Below the pieces are notes generated by a model that was not told the origin of the DNA, ran no database searches, and saw only the letters and a list, made by a program, of their open reading frames with translations. The position numbers and the translations under genes were made by a program. 34,081 bases of DNA from Verrucomicrobia bacterium Opi.OSU.00C (GTDB taxonomy: Bacteria; Verrucomicrobiota; Verrucomicrobiia; Opitutales; PNEW01), in assembly GCA_002922725.1 (NCBI GenBank), contig PNEW01000011.1, positions 1 through 34,081 on the forward strand, read 5' to 3'. Shown piece by piece: positions 8,395 through 18,140 of this stretch. Each line of letters begins with the position of its first letter. Within the stretch, counting starts at the first letter, position 1.

Positions 8395-8858
8395 AACCTT
8401 ATAAAGCGATCGCAGCGATGTCGCTTAATAGAGTAATTGGCTGCAACAATAAAATTCCGTGGCATATTCCTGAGGATTTTAAATGGGTTAAGACAATTAC
8501 GTTAGGCCATATAATCGTAATGGGGCGAAAAACATTTGAATCCATCGGTCATCCACTTCCACACCGCGAAAATATTGTAATTAGTCAACAGAACTTAAAA
8601 ATACCGGGTACAAAGATTATTCACAGCCTAATGGAATTACAACACATGAAATCAGAAAAAGAAATCTGGATATTAGGTGGTGCGGAAATCTACCGACAAG
8701 TGCTACCGTACTGTTCCGATCTTTATCTCTCAGTGATTAAGCGAGAGGTTGAAGGGGACACATTTTTCCCCACATATGAAGATAATTTTGATCTTAAAGA
8801 AATCCTGCGGGAGGAACCAGATTTTCGTATTGAGCATTATGTAAATTCGTCACCTTAA
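8391..8858 (+). CDS. folA: Dihydrofolate reductase
   Basis: 155 residues, typical chromosomal DHFR length. It regenerates tetrahydrofolate from the dihydrofolate that ThyA produces. Visible signatures: [23 protein letters not shown] at the N-terminus with the active-site acid after IPW, the NADPH-binding GRKTFESIG, and the [10 protein letters not shown] loop. Its ATG lies inside the thyA stop (ATGA overlap), so translation is probably coupled; the thyA-folA pair is a common bacterial arrangement. No terminator was recognised in the 91 bases before the convergent dehydrogenase gene. Confidence 0.96.
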   Translation: MKPYKAIAAMSLNRVIGCNNKIPWHIPEDFKWVKTITLGHIIVMGRKTFESIGHPLPHRENIVISQQNLKIPGTKIIHSLMELQHMKSEKEIWILGGAEIYRQVLPYCSDLYLSVIKREVEGDTFFPTYEDNFDLKEILREEPDFRIEHYVNSSP

Positions 8859-8949
8859 ATATAAAATTTTGGTTGAATTGCTAAAACGTTAAGGCTTTTA
8901 CATTTAGTTCATCATAAAAGTTGCAAAAGATTAAATCAAAGAGCTGACT

Positions 8950-11862
8950 TTACTTACTACCACGAACAACTTCTACCCAGTGCTTGGGTGTGAAATCAAA
9001 AGCGTCAAGAATTTGGTGGCGACAGCTGAAACCGCATGCAACAACGGTAGCGCCATCATCGCGATTATGTATAGCCGGGTATAACCTTTCTCCACCTATT
9101 TTCTGCGAGAGATCATAATGTTTCTTTTCGTAGCCGAAGGCTCCCGCCATTCCACAACAACCAGAATTGATTTCGTTCACCTTTATTCCATCGATGTATC
9201 CGAGAACGTCTTTCATAGCGGAAGTGCTAAAGATCGCTTTTTGATGACAGTGTCCGTGAATCAGGATATCTTTACTGTTAGATACGAACTTTGGAGAAAT
9301 ATTTCCTTTTTTAATTTCACGCGAAATAAAAATGTCAATCATTGTAACATGCTCTTTTATTCGCTTTCCGAGTTCTTCATCATCAATAAGGTCAGTAAGG
9401 TCATCAATCATTGCCGTTGCACAACTCGGCTCACATACAACAATATCTAGGTCATCTTTTATAAATTCATCTAACTTCCGCAAGGTTTTGAGTCCATCAT
9501 CTTTAGCGAGCTTAAGTAGACCATGAGAAATTCTTGGTCGCTGACAACAACCAGCCTGGGCAAGAATTACTTCATAGCCACAAGATTCAAGCAGTTCAGT
9601 AGCAGCACGCCCTATATGGGGTTCATGGTAGTTGATATAGGTGTCATCAAAAAGAACGACACGTTTTATTTTATTTTCCTTTCCATTACTTTTTTTATTC
9701 GTTTGAAACCATTTTGGGAAAGGTTCTCTCGCATATGCTGGTAGTTTACGCCGAGCGTCAATACCTGTTAACCATTCGAAAGCTTTTCGAAAAATGTAAG
9801 TTCTCTGTATATAGTTAACGAATGGGGCCAGTAATCCAGAATTAAATTTCGCTGCCTTTGATGAAGCGGCAATTAATTTGTCGATTATTTTCAATCCATG
9901 TTTATCATAATATCCCTGTAAAAATTCGCTCTTTAGTTTGGCCATATCTACATTACTTGGACATTCAGATTTGCAGGCTTTACACGAGAGGCACAGATCG
10001 AGAACATCATGAAGACGCTCACTCGTCATCCCATCAGGGCCTAACTGTCCGCTCATCGCAAGACGCAAAGCGTTAGCTCGTCCTCGGGTAGTATGTTCCT
10101 CATCGAGTGTCGCCATATAGCTGGGACACATGGTACCAACATTTTTCTTTCGGCAGGCACCCACACCGTTACACATATGTACGGCTTCAAAGAAATTGCC
10201 ATCGTCACGAAATTTAAAATTTTCCTTATGTCTGTTGAGTTTATAATTTGTACCAAACCTAAGATTATGATCTATGGGCAAAGCATCAACGATATTACCA
10301 GGGTTCATAAGTCCTTGAGGATCAAATAGGTACTTAATCTCTTTAAATTGCTGATAAATCTCTACCCCGAAATAGCGTTCCAAGTAGGCACTTCGAACTC
10401 GTCCATCGCCATGCTCGCCACACCAGGATCCACCATAAGATTTAACGAGCGCAAATGTATCATCTGCAATGCCTTTCATACGATCAATATCCGCTTGTTT
10501 TCGTAAATCGAGAATTGGGCGTACATGAATAAGCCCAACACTGGCATGGGCATACATGATAACTGGTGTTTCGTGTTTTTCACATATTTTAAGAACTTTC
10601 TCTATATACTCAGGCAGTACTTCGACCGGTACAGCAGCATCTTCAATAAATGGTAACGGTTTACGCTCTCCCTTCATACCAAGCATACATCCAAGTGAAT
10701 TTTTCCGGACTGTCCAGATACGTTCCTGATCGTCAGCATCAGAAAATATCGGATAGTTATACCCTAGTTCTTTCCCGGTAAGGTCCTTTGCCATCTCTTT
10801 AGCATGTTGTAATAACTCTTCCTTATCGTCGCCAAAAAATTCAACAATAAGAACCGCTGCAGGTGACCCTTCTATAAAGGAACACAGGGGCGCCAAATTA
10901 TGATTATCACGAGCGAGCTTTATTACTCCTCCAGTAAGTATTTCTACAGCTGAAGGTTGGTGCTTGACGATCCAAGGCACTGCTTTGATTGACTCAATTA
11001 AATCAGCGTAGTGAGCTACACATAAAATTTTCTCTTTTGGAACTGGTTGTACTTTAACTTTTGCTTCAAGCAAAGTAATAAGTGTTCCCTCACTACCCGT
11101 AATAAGTTTAGCCAGGTTCCATCGTTTGGATTTATGAAATTCATCGAGATTATAACCCTGCACACGGCGCAATATTTTTGGATACCGCCTTTCTATCTCT
11201 TCACGATTATCCCTAACAATTTTTTGAAATTCAGTGTAAATAAGCGCTTCGCGTGTATCTCCCTTTTTTTTCTCTTCATATTCCTCTGGAGATAGCTCCT
11301 TATATTCCATCACTTCACCATTTGCAAGGAGGACTTTAGCTTCAATTACCTGGTCTACCATTTTACCATAAATTATACTTTTAGTCCCAGAGGAATTGTT
11401 CCCAATCATACCACCGACATTCGCCCGGTTAGCAGTGGCTGGATCAATAGAGAGGTGCAGACCATGATCAGCAAGCATTACATTTAACTCGTCTCGGACT
11501 ATGCCTGGTTGAACGCGTACCCAACATTCATCGACATTAAGCTCAAGTAGCTTATTCATGTATTTTGAGAAGTCCAAAACAAGTGCAGCACCTACTGTCT
11601 GACCCCCGAGGCTTGTCCCTCCTCCCCGTGGTAAAATAGGAATTCTATGTTCAAATGCAATTTTCACCGCTGTTTTAACATCCTCCTCATCCAAAGGTAA
11701 AAATACCGCTACAGGAAACATTTGGTAAATGCTCGCATCAGTTGCATATAGACCTCGTGACATTTCATCAGTATAGAGATCACCTCTGACACTTTTCCTT
11801 AACTCTATCTCAAAAGCTTTTACTTTTGAATCTAATTGCGTTGCCTCAAGGGGTTTTAACAT
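8950..11862 (-). CDS. FAD-linked 2-hydroxyacid dehydrogenase fused to Fe-S/CCG domain (GlcD-GlcF or YdiJ type)
   Basis: 970 residues. Residues about 45-280 form a PCMH-type FAD domain (PRGGGTSLGGQ at 78-88), followed by the FAD-oxidase C-domain ending in GEHGDGRVRS (482-491). Next come cysteine clusters Cys564/570/579 and Cys624/627/630/634 (CLSCKACKSECP), a ferredoxin-like two-[4Fe-4S] module. The C-terminus has two CCG domains, one with CCQRP instead of the usual CCGRP and one with SGCCGMAGAFGYE. Such fusions oxidise D-lactate, glycolate or D-2-hydroxyglutarate and pass electrons to quinones. Only one base separates it from the glyoxylate aminotransferase upstream, which favours glycolate as substrate; this is inference. 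Confidence 0.88.
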   Translation of the reverse strand: MLKPLEATQLDSKVKAFEIELRKSVRGDLYTDEMSRGLYATDASIYQMFPVAVFLPLDEEDVKTAVKIAFEHRIPILPRGGGTSLGGQTVGAALVLDFSKYMNKLLELNVDECWVRVQPGIVRDELNVMLADHGLHLSIDPATANRANVGGMIGNNSSGTKSIIYGKMVDQVIEAKVLLANGEVMEYKELSPEEYEEKKKGDTREALIYTEFQKIVRDNREEIERRYPKILRRVQGYNLDEFHKSKRWNLAKLITGSEGTLITLLEAKVKVQPVPKEKILCVAHYADLIESIKAVPWIVKHQPSAVEILTGGVIKLARDNHNLAPLCSFIEGSPAAVLIVEFFGDDKEELLQHAKEMAKDLTGKELGYNYPIFSDADDQERIWTVRKNSLGCMLGMKGERKPLPFIEDAAVPVEVLPEYIEKVLKICEKHETPVIMYAHASVGLIHVRPILDLRKQADIDRMKGIADDTFALVKSYGGSWCGEHGDGRVRSAYLERYFGVEIYQQFKEIKYLFDPQGLMNPGNIVDALPIDHNLRFGTNYKLNRHKENFKFRDDGNFFEAVHMCNGVGACRKKNVGTMCPSYMATLDEEHTTRGRANALRLAMSGQLGPDGMTSERLHDVLDLCLSCKACKSECPSNVDMAKLKSEFLQGYYDKHGLKIIDKLIAASSKAAKFNSGLLAPFVNYIQRTYIFRKAFEWLTGIDARRKLPAYAREPFPKWFQTNKKSNGKENKIKRVVLFDDTYINYHEPHIGRAATELLESCGYEVILAQAGCCQRPRISHGLLKLAKDDGLKTLRKLDEFIKDDLDIVVCEPSCATAMIDDLTDLIDDEELGKRIKEHVTMIDIFISREIKKGNISPKFVSNSKDILIHGHCHQKAIFSTSAMKDVLGYIDGIKVNEINSGCCGMAGAFGYEKKHYDLSQKIGGERLYPAIHNRDDGATVVACGFSCRHQILDAFDFTPKHWVEVVRGSK

Positions 11863-11863
11863 T

Positions 11864-12983
11864 TTATTTGATTTTTATTAAGTTTTCCAAAGCAGCTAGT
11901 AACAGATTTACATGGTTTTCAGAACTGCTACAACCCATAAGACCTATACGCCAGACCTTGCCAGCATAATCGCCCAAGCCACCTCCTATTTCAATATTGT
12001 ATTCATTTAGTAAGCGGCGTCGGGAGGCGAGATCTTCTAATCCAGAAGGGATCTTAACTGCATTAAGATGAGGGATCCGATATTCAGGTGCTACAATAAA
12101 CTCGAATCCAAGCTTCTCTAATCCCTCACGCAGGTACCCATGGTTTTTCAAGTGTCTGGCAAAACAGGCGTCTAAGCCCTCTTCAAGAATAATTCTTAAT
12201 GCTTCATACAATGCATAAAAGGATGAAACAGGTGCTGTATGGTGATACATCCGTTCTTCGCCCCAATATTTTTTTAATAAATTTAAATCCAAAAAACCAA
12301 CTATTCACTTTACTTTTGCGCCTTTCAATCACATCTACAGCCTTCGAACTAAATGAAACAGGGGCCAATCCAGGAGGAGCACTTATGCATTTCTGGGAAC
12401 AGCTGTAAATGGCATCGATCCCTCTTTCGTCAACGCGTACGTCGACTCCACCCAACGAGGTTACAGCATCTACTAGAAAAAGTGCACCAGCCTCATGAAC
12501 TATTTGACTGATTTCATCAAGTGGTTGCAAAACTCCAGTCGATGTTTCGGCATGAACAATAGCAACCAGTTTCGCTTTACAGGTTCCAAGTGCCTTGTGA
12601 ACTTGTTCCGGCTCTATGGGAGAACCCCATGGTGCATCAACTCGTATTAAATTCCCACCACAACGTTCGACGATATCGCTCATTCGGTTACCAAAAAATC
12701 CATTCACACAAATAATAACGTCATCACCCGGTTCAATGAGATTAACCAAACCGGCTTCCATTCCCGCACTGGCAGGTGCAGGTAGGGCGAAAGTGAGTTC
12801 ATTTTTAGTACCGAATACCCTCCTAATCATGACCATGAGCTCATCCATAATGCTAAGGTACTCAGGGTCTAAGTGTCCAAGTAGTGGGGCAGCCATAGCC
12901 CGCAAAACTCGGGGATGGACATCACTTGGACCAGGACCCATTAAAATGCGTGGGGTTGGATTAAGTTCCTTATTTTTAATCAT
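11864..12983 (-). CDS. Alanine/serine-glyoxylate aminotransferase family protein, frameshifted
   Basis: A class-V PLP aminotransferase that would convert glyoxylate to glycine using alanine or serine. The N-terminal 230 residues (12983 back to about 12297) contain RILMGPGPSDVHPRVL and the PLP lysine in SCSQKCISAPPG (Lys198). The C-terminal part (from 12292) continues with KYWGEERMYHHTAP and GGLGDYAGKVWRIGLMG. The frames join if the six-base homopolymer at 12291-12296 loses one base, giving 372 residues, normal for the family. The residue order and motifs are complete, so a homopolymer error is the simplest explanation. It is the first gene of a two-gene unit with the FAD/Fe-S dehydrogenase. 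Confidence 0.9.
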
Positions 12984-13234
12984 AAAGTTTAATATAATGG
13001 TTATTTAAACAGTGGCTAAATTATTAAATGATTGCAGGATGACAAGCTGGTTTTATTCAATAAACATTATTAAAGCAAATAGAAGAAAGAAATTAAGCCA
13101 AAATGCTATCGAAGGTCGTCCTTTATCCTTTACCCATGAATTTATCGCCGGTATAAGAACCTGTATATTGGGTCCATTTGGTCTTATATATCTCCGCTAT
13201 ATGTTTTATATTTTAAGTCTATTTTATTCGTATT

Positions 13235-14431
13235 ATGGCTACCTTTACATCTTTCAAAGCTAGAAATGGTATTGTCGAACGCTGTATCAGTGACGACCAG
13301 ACCCGCTTGCGGTTAAAATACAACCCTTATTACCTGCCATTTGATAGACAGGTAGGTTCGCATGTTTGGCTTGATGGGAAAGAGTTAATTATGCTCAGTA
13401 GCAATGATTACCTAGGATTGAGTGATCATCCAAAAGTTATTGAAGCAGGCAAGAAAGCGCTAGAGGAATGGGGAAGCGGAACAACTGGATCACGTTTTGC
13501 CAATGGTAGTCGATATTTTCATGAAAAACTTGAGAGTGATTTGGCAAGTTTTCTTGGCAAAGAAGCCTGCCATGTAAGTGTTGCAGGGTATATTTCTTGC
13601 ATGTCTTCTATTGAATCCTTCGCTCGTAAAGGAGATCTAATTATTGTCGATCGGAATGTACACTCCAGCCTCTGGGCGGGAATTGCAAATACAGGAGCCC
13701 GCCTAGAAAGGTTCGGGCATAATAATATAGAAAGCCTGAAGGAAGTCCTAGGGCAAGAATCTCCTGAGATTACAAAAATGTTGGTTGTCGAAGGAGTTTT
13801 TTCGATGGAAGGTCACATTGCTAATCTCCCCGACTATTTAACCGTCATTCAAAACCAAAATTGTTTTATTGTCGTAGATGATGCCCACGGTTTCGGAGTC
13901 TTAGGAAAACAGGGTAGGGGCACTGTAGATTATTTTGGCGTAACTGATCAAGTGGATATCATTGCTGGAAGTATGTCTAAATCCATGGCAAGTACGGGCG
14001 GGTTTGTTGCGGGCTCAACCGAAATCATTGAATATCTGAGAACTCATTCTAAACAAACCGTATTCAGTGCGGCTTTAAGTCCCTGCCAAACTGCTTGTGC
14101 TCAAGCTGCTTTAGATGTAATAAAGGAAGAACCGGAACATTTACAGCACCTTTGGGATAATACACGTTATTACCATAAACTTCTTTTAGACTTGGGTCTC
14201 GACATCTGGGAATCTAAAACTCCAGCTACTCCTATCGTCCTCGGAAAAATAGAAAGTGCTTATTATTTTTGGAAAAAACTAATGAAAAAAGGGGTGTTTA
14301 CAAACATAATTCCCCCACCGGCTGTTTCACCAAATAAGATCCTAATTAGAACCGCGATTTCAGCGCGACATTCAAAAGAAGATTTGGAAAAAATTGGCGA
14401 GGCCATGAAATTCGCTGCAAAAGGTCTTTGA
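13235..14431 (+). CDS. Alpha-oxoamine synthase (serine palmitoyltransferase / BioF / KBL family)
   Basis: 398 residues of PLP fold-type I. These enzymes condense an amino acid with an acyl-CoA or acyl-ACP, releasing CO2, to make a 2-amino ketone. Motifs: LSSNDYLGLSDHP (54-66), GSGTTGSR (80-87), the PLP-binding DDAHGFGVLG (Asp215, His218) and the Schiff-base lysine in GSMSKSMASTGG (Lys249). No other biotin or threonine-degradation gene is nearby. The neighbours are glycosyltransferases, a ketosynthase and an acyl carrier protein, so I favour a serine palmitoyltransferase-like role in lipid synthesis over BioF; motifs alone cannot decide. It overlaps the GT9 gene by four bases. Confidence 0.85.
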   Translation: MATFTSFKARNGIVERCISDDQTRLRLKYNPYYLPFDRQVGSHVWLDGKELIMLSSNDYLGLSDHPKVIEAGKKALEEWGSGTTGSRFANGSRYFHEKLESDLASFLGKEACHVSVAGYISCMSSIESFARKGDLIIVDRNVHSSLWAGIANTGARLERFGHNNIESLKEVLGQESPEITKMLVVEGVFSMEGHIANLPDYLTVIQNQNCFIVVDDAHGFGVLGKQGRGTVDYFGVTDQVDIIAGSMSKSMASTGGFVAGSTEIIEYLRTHSKQTVFSAALSPCQTACAQAALDVIKEEPEHLQHLWDNTRYYHKLLLDLGLDIWESKTPATPIVLGKIESAYYFWKKLMKKGVFTNIIPPPAVSPNKILIRTAISARHSKEDLEKIGEAMKFAAKGL

Positions 14432-15510
14432 ATTCGAAAATCTCTCAACAAGTAGTCCGGGCTTTCAAGCGCCTGTTGTTATCTCGACCAGATCGTATTG
14501 GTGATGTGGTAATCACGACTTCGTGCCTTAAAGTAATCCATGATGTTTATCCTCACCTTAAGCTTTACTTCCTAGTTAATGAGTCACTAATTCCACTGTT
14601 CAACGATCATCCTTTGCTTGCCGGATTAATTCCCCTGCCTGATCATGACAAAGATCCCAATCATTCAATAATATTATTAAAAGATGAAATACAGAATTTA
14701 AATCCTGATTGTATTGTTCATTTTAATTATGATCCAGTAGTAGCTACTGCTGCCTATAAAGCTAATATACCCTACCGATTGGGGCACTGGACGAAAAAAC
14801 GTAATACCTGGCTAACACATGCTATTACCGATAGAAGAAAGGAAGGTCTTCAACATGAAGCCGAATATAATTTAGATTTACTCAACCCTCTTCACATTTA
14901 TCCACCTCTCAATCTGAAACCTTGGTTATCCCCAAAACCAGTACATGATACACGCTTATTTGAACTTTTACCCTGGTGGAGACCCAATTGTCCTTTTGCT
15001 GTATTTCATATAAGTGCACATGCATCCAAAGCTCGTATCCCACCTAGCATTTTCGCGGGGATTACTCCCTGGCTTGTTGATGAGTTAAATTATCATATTG
15101 TTCTAATTGGATCAGAAAAAAATGATCCAGGAAAGAAATCATTTTTACAATTGATAGGTGATCGCTTGAGTAAAAAGGTTAGTGATTTAACTAATATCAT
15201 TCATTTAGGAGAGACTGCTCGTATTTTAAAAGAAGCACGTTTCCTTTTTTCGCGAGACAGTGGGCCAGCACATCTTGCCAGTGCAGTAAATTGCCCAGCG
15301 TTAACACTAATTGGACCACTTGGGAAAAGATCAGCCTCAACTCGGTGGAGTCCGCTAGGACCATCAGCGAAGATATTGGAGAAGCCAATTCACCCGCGAC
15401 TGTGGGAAACTACCCACGCTTATCATCAGCGCTATTTCAATTCATTTTCCATAAAAGAAATTAAAAATGAATTAATGATAATTATAAACAAGGCTGTTAA
15501 CAATAACTGA
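14428..15510 (+). CDS. Glycosyltransferase family 9 (ADP-heptose:LPS heptosyltransferase-like)
   Basis: 360 residues with two Rossmann halves, the GT-B layout. The N-terminus has LLLSRPDRIGDVVITTSCLK (residues 16-35), the opening that identifies GT9, and the C-terminal half the nucleotide-sugar motif SRDSGPAHLA (275-284) followed by LIGPLG. GT9 enzymes add heptose to lipopolysaccharide core, but related members glycosylate other envelope acceptors. The start is TTG, inside the stop of the oxoamine synthase (TTGA), so translation is probably coupled and the two proteins plausibly act in one pathway. It converges with the GT4 gene 21 bases away. Confidence 0.88.
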   Translation: MNSKISQQVVRAFKRLLLSRPDRIGDVVITTSCLKVIHDVYPHLKLYFLVNESLIPLFNDHPLLAGLIPLPDHDKDPNHSIILLKDEIQNLNPDCIVHFNYDPVVATAAYKANIPYRLGHWTKKRNTWLTHAITDRRKEGLQHEAEYNLDLLNPLHIYPPLNLKPWLSPKPVHDTRLFELLPWWRPNCPFAVFHISAHASKARIPPSIFAGITPWLVDELNYHIVLIGSEKNDPGKKSFLQLIGDRLSKKVSDLTNIIHLGETARILKEARFLFSRDSGPAHLASAVNCPALTLIGPLGKRSASTRWSPLGPSAKILEKPIHPRLWETTHAYHQRYFNSFSIKEIKNELMIIINKAVNNN

Positions 15511-15531
15511 ATTTATGACAGTAATTTCCTT

Positions 15532-16740
15532 TTAAGGGTTACTAGCGATTTTAAATTTTTGATAGAGACGGGTAGTATTTTTGTGTGCATCTGCATTTTC
15601 TTCTACCCAATGACGTCCATTCATTCGGATTTTATTGTATAGCTCATCATTATTCATGAGAACTGTAATCGCATTTATCCAAGCTTGACTTTCCGATTGC
15701 TCGACAATCAATCCATTTTCTTTTGAAGTAATAACTTCGGATATTCCAGGATGGGCGGCAGCAATAACCGGCAAACCCGAAGCCATAGCTTCCAGTATCA
15801 CATTAGGTGTCCCATCACGATTACCATCAACAGCAATTCTTGTCGTGTAGAGGAAAATATCCGCCCAGCGATACTGTTCAAAAACCGCCTCATTATCAAC
15901 ATAACCCATGAGTTCCACGTAATGGTTAATATCAAGTTCCTTAATTCTCTCGCTCATTATATTTTCCATTGGACCGGACCCCACTATTTTAGCTTTGAAA
16001 GAAAACTCTTGTTTCAACAACTCAGCATAGATATCAATTTGTCGTAATTGATCTTTTTTCTCAACCAGCCTTCCGACACTTAAAATTCTGAGGGGATGAC
16101 TGACAATGCGCTTTGTTTTTAACTTCGGATAAAAGTTCAGCCCGCGCCTGATGATTACGATATTATTTTTATTTGCACCCTTTTCAATTAAATGACGGGC
16201 GGCAGCCTCAGTAGTTGTGTGGATAAAGACGGACTCTATGAGTTTTTCAGGTAACAACCAATCGCCACCATTAGCATATATATCAAAAGCATGAGCCCCC
16301 ATAGAAAATGGTGTACCAGTCAGTTTAGATAAAAGTAAGGCGGCGGTCGCAGGCATTGTAGCCCAAGGTGCATGGAAAAGCGCAGGTCTTTTCCGATTAA
16401 ATCTTCTCGCATAAAGGATAGCAAAACATATCCCAATAAAAACTTCGCCTGCATTACGAATTGATGGCATCCTCCTTTGCTTTAAACCTGAAAAAATATC
16501 GTAGAAAGCTTTGGGGTTCTTCACTATCCAATAAGGGAAAAGTACCCCCAGAAAGATAAGCTTCCATTTGGCGAATCGAAATACCTTTATCCCATTATAT
16601 AATTTATCTCCACCCCATAGCGAAAATATTTCAAGTTGCACAGGAAGTTTATATATTGCCTGGATCTCCCTTTGCAAAAATGTTTCTGTTGCAACAGGAA
16701 AAGTAGTAAATAAGTAAGTGATTTTAAGGGGCTTTGTCAT
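15532..16740 (-). CDS. Glycosyltransferase family 4
   Basis: 402 residues, GT-B fold. The N-terminus reads as a GT4 donor-half opening (ITYLFTTFPVATETFLQREI), HAPWATMPA is a typical acceptor loop, and the C-terminal half carries ILSVGRLVEKKDQ plus the sugar-nucleotide motif GTPNVILEAMASGLPVIAA. It would transfer a sugar from a nucleotide donor to a membrane or envelope acceptor. It is third in a minus-strand run after the ACP-dehydratase and ketosynthase genes, 59 bases after the latter, which suggests co-transcription and a lipid acceptor. The specific sugar is unknown. Confidence 0.88.
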   Translation of the reverse strand: MTKPLKITYLFTTFPVATETFLQREIQAIYKLPVQLEIFSLWGGDKLYNGIKVFRFAKWKLIFLGVLFPYWIVKNPKAFYDIFSGLKQRRMPSIRNAGEVFIGICFAILYARRFNRKRPALFHAPWATMPATAALLLSKLTGTPFSMGAHAFDIYANGGDWLLPEKLIESVFIHTTTEAAARHLIEKGANKNNIVIIRRGLNFYPKLKTKRIVSHPLRILSVGRLVEKKDQLRQIDIYAELLKQEFSFKAKIVGSGPMENIMSERIKELDINHYVELMGYVDNEAVFEQYRWADIFLYTTRIAVDGNRDGTPNVILEAMASGLPVIAAAHPGISEVITSKENGLIVEQSESQAWINAITVLMNNDELYNKIRMNGRHWVEENADAHKNTTRLYQKFKIASNP

Positions 16741-16799
16741 AAGCCATCACAGGGCTCTTTACTTACATCCAAATTTATATTTGTCCCGTGTCCAGTAAA

Positions 16800-18065
16800 T
16801 CAATGCTCGGGATCACTAAAAATTAAAGAGACATTCGAACCACCAAATCCACTACTGTTACTCATCGCATGCTTTGGGGTCTTATCTAGTGTTTTCTTAA
16901 TAATATTTAATCCTTTTGCTTCTGGATCGAGTGTCTCAATATGGGCCGAACCTGGCATAAAGTTTTCTTTTATTGCGAGGACAGAAAAAGATGCTTCCAT
17001 TATACTTGCAAGTGATAAAGCATGTCCGGTCAATGCTTTAGTACTACTTATTGCAGGCTTAGAGTTATTTTTGTTAAAGACTTTTTTTAAAGCACGCATT
17101 TCCGATAAATCACCAGCAAGAGTAGAGGGAGCGTGGGCGTTAATATAATCGATGCTTTTAGGCCCAAGTTTCACTGATCCTAAAGCTCTCTCCATAGATT
17201 GAATCAACCCATTCCCTTCAGGATGAGAAAGAGCAACATGATAGCCATCAGAAGCTTGCCCCCATCCTGTGAATTCAGCATATATCTCTGCATTTCGTTT
17301 TCGTGCGATCGATTCCTCCTCCAAAATCATCACTACTGCACCTCCAGTCCCTACGAATCCATTCCTATTTTTATCAAAAGGTCGTGAAGCCCGATCCGGA
17401 TCAGATGATAAAGTTAAAACTCTCATTCCGGCAAATGGCATAATACTTAGAAAATTGCCATCTTCTCCACCAACAACAAACATGCGATCGTGGCGCCCAA
17501 GAGAAATCTCATCATAAGCGTAACCAAGCGCATGCCCTGAGGATGAGCATGCCGAAGCAAAACCACTAGACGCACCTTTTATTTTAAATGCGGCAACGAG
17601 ATTAAAATTCAACGTTCCAACAATAGATGAAATAATTCCCTGAGGTGATGCCCTCAAAACGCCAACTTTAAACATACGGTTAAGATGGTTATAAGTCATA
17701 AAAACAGAACCAGATGAAGCAGTAAATAATCCTGTTTTTGGATTTGAAATCTCATCTTCTGATAACCCGGCATCTTGAATCGCCTGAACCATGGCACAAT
17801 AAGCATATAAGCCATGGGGAGATAAGCCACGTAAGGTGTCCAGCCTTAATTTATACTGAATAGGATACGTCCAGTCCTCAGAATCCATGGATTCAGTATT
17901 AAATCCCTTAATTGGTGCTGCTAATTTTACAGGGATGTCATCTTTTTTGAAAGGCGGAAAAATTTCTATACCATGTTTCATATGGCATAAACTATCAATG
18001 ACGGTGGCTTTATCATTACCTATACTTGTAACAAAGCCCAAACCGGTGACTACTACCTTACGCAT
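16800..18065 (-). CDS. Beta-ketoacyl-ACP synthase, FabF/FabB-like
   Basis: 421 residues of the condensing-enzyme (thiolase) fold. The catalytic triad of elongating ketosynthases is visible: Cys173 in ASACSSSGHALGYA, His311 in YINAHAPSTLAGD and His348 in STKALTGHALSLAS. Usual FabF reads NAHGTST, so the Ala-Pro variant is a difference near the active site. It should extend acyl-ACP with malonyl-ACP. Its position 75 bases after an ACP-dehydratase fusion, and not beside fabD/fabG/acpP, suggests a specialised pathway and not housekeeping fatty-acid synthesis. The start has one of the few plausible Shine-Dalgarno sites here (AGGA a few bases before ATG). Confidence 0.9.
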   Translation of the reverse strand: MRKVVVTGLGFVTSIGNDKATVIDSLCHMKHGIEIFPPFKKDDIPVKLAAPIKGFNTESMDSEDWTYPIQYKLRLDTLRGLSPHGLYAYCAMVQAIQDAGLSEDEISNPKTGLFTASSGSVFMTYNHLNRMFKVGVLRASPQGIISSIVGTLNFNLVAAFKIKGASSGFASACSSSGHALGYAYDEISLGRHDRMFVVGGEDGNFLSIMPFAGMRVLTLSSDPDRASRPFDKNRNGFVGTGGAVVMILEEESIARKRNAEIYAEFTGWGQASDGYHVALSHPEGNGLIQSMERALGSVKLGPKSIDYINAHAPSTLAGDLSEMRALKKVFNKNNSKPAISSTKALTGHALSLASIMEASFSVLAIKENFMPGSAHIETLDPEAKGLNIIKKTLDKTPKHAMSNSSGFGGSNVSLIFSDPEH

Positions 18066-18140
18066 CTTTCCTGAGTCGAAGAATTTCCCTATAAAAGGAC
18101 TTCCCGTTAAGAGTGATTTTTTACTTAAAAGTCTAAACCC

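Noticed and set aside
13012-13263. 83-codon ORF before the oxoamine synthase
   Set aside because: It overlaps the better-supported gene, reads as low-complexity aromatic residues in AT-rich DNA and shows no recognisable motif.
13235-14431. Calling the oxoamine synthase BioF (biotin synthesis)
   Set aside because: No bioA/B/C/D is near and the neighbours are lipid and sugar-transfer genes; motifs do not separate BioF from SPT, so no symbol was given.
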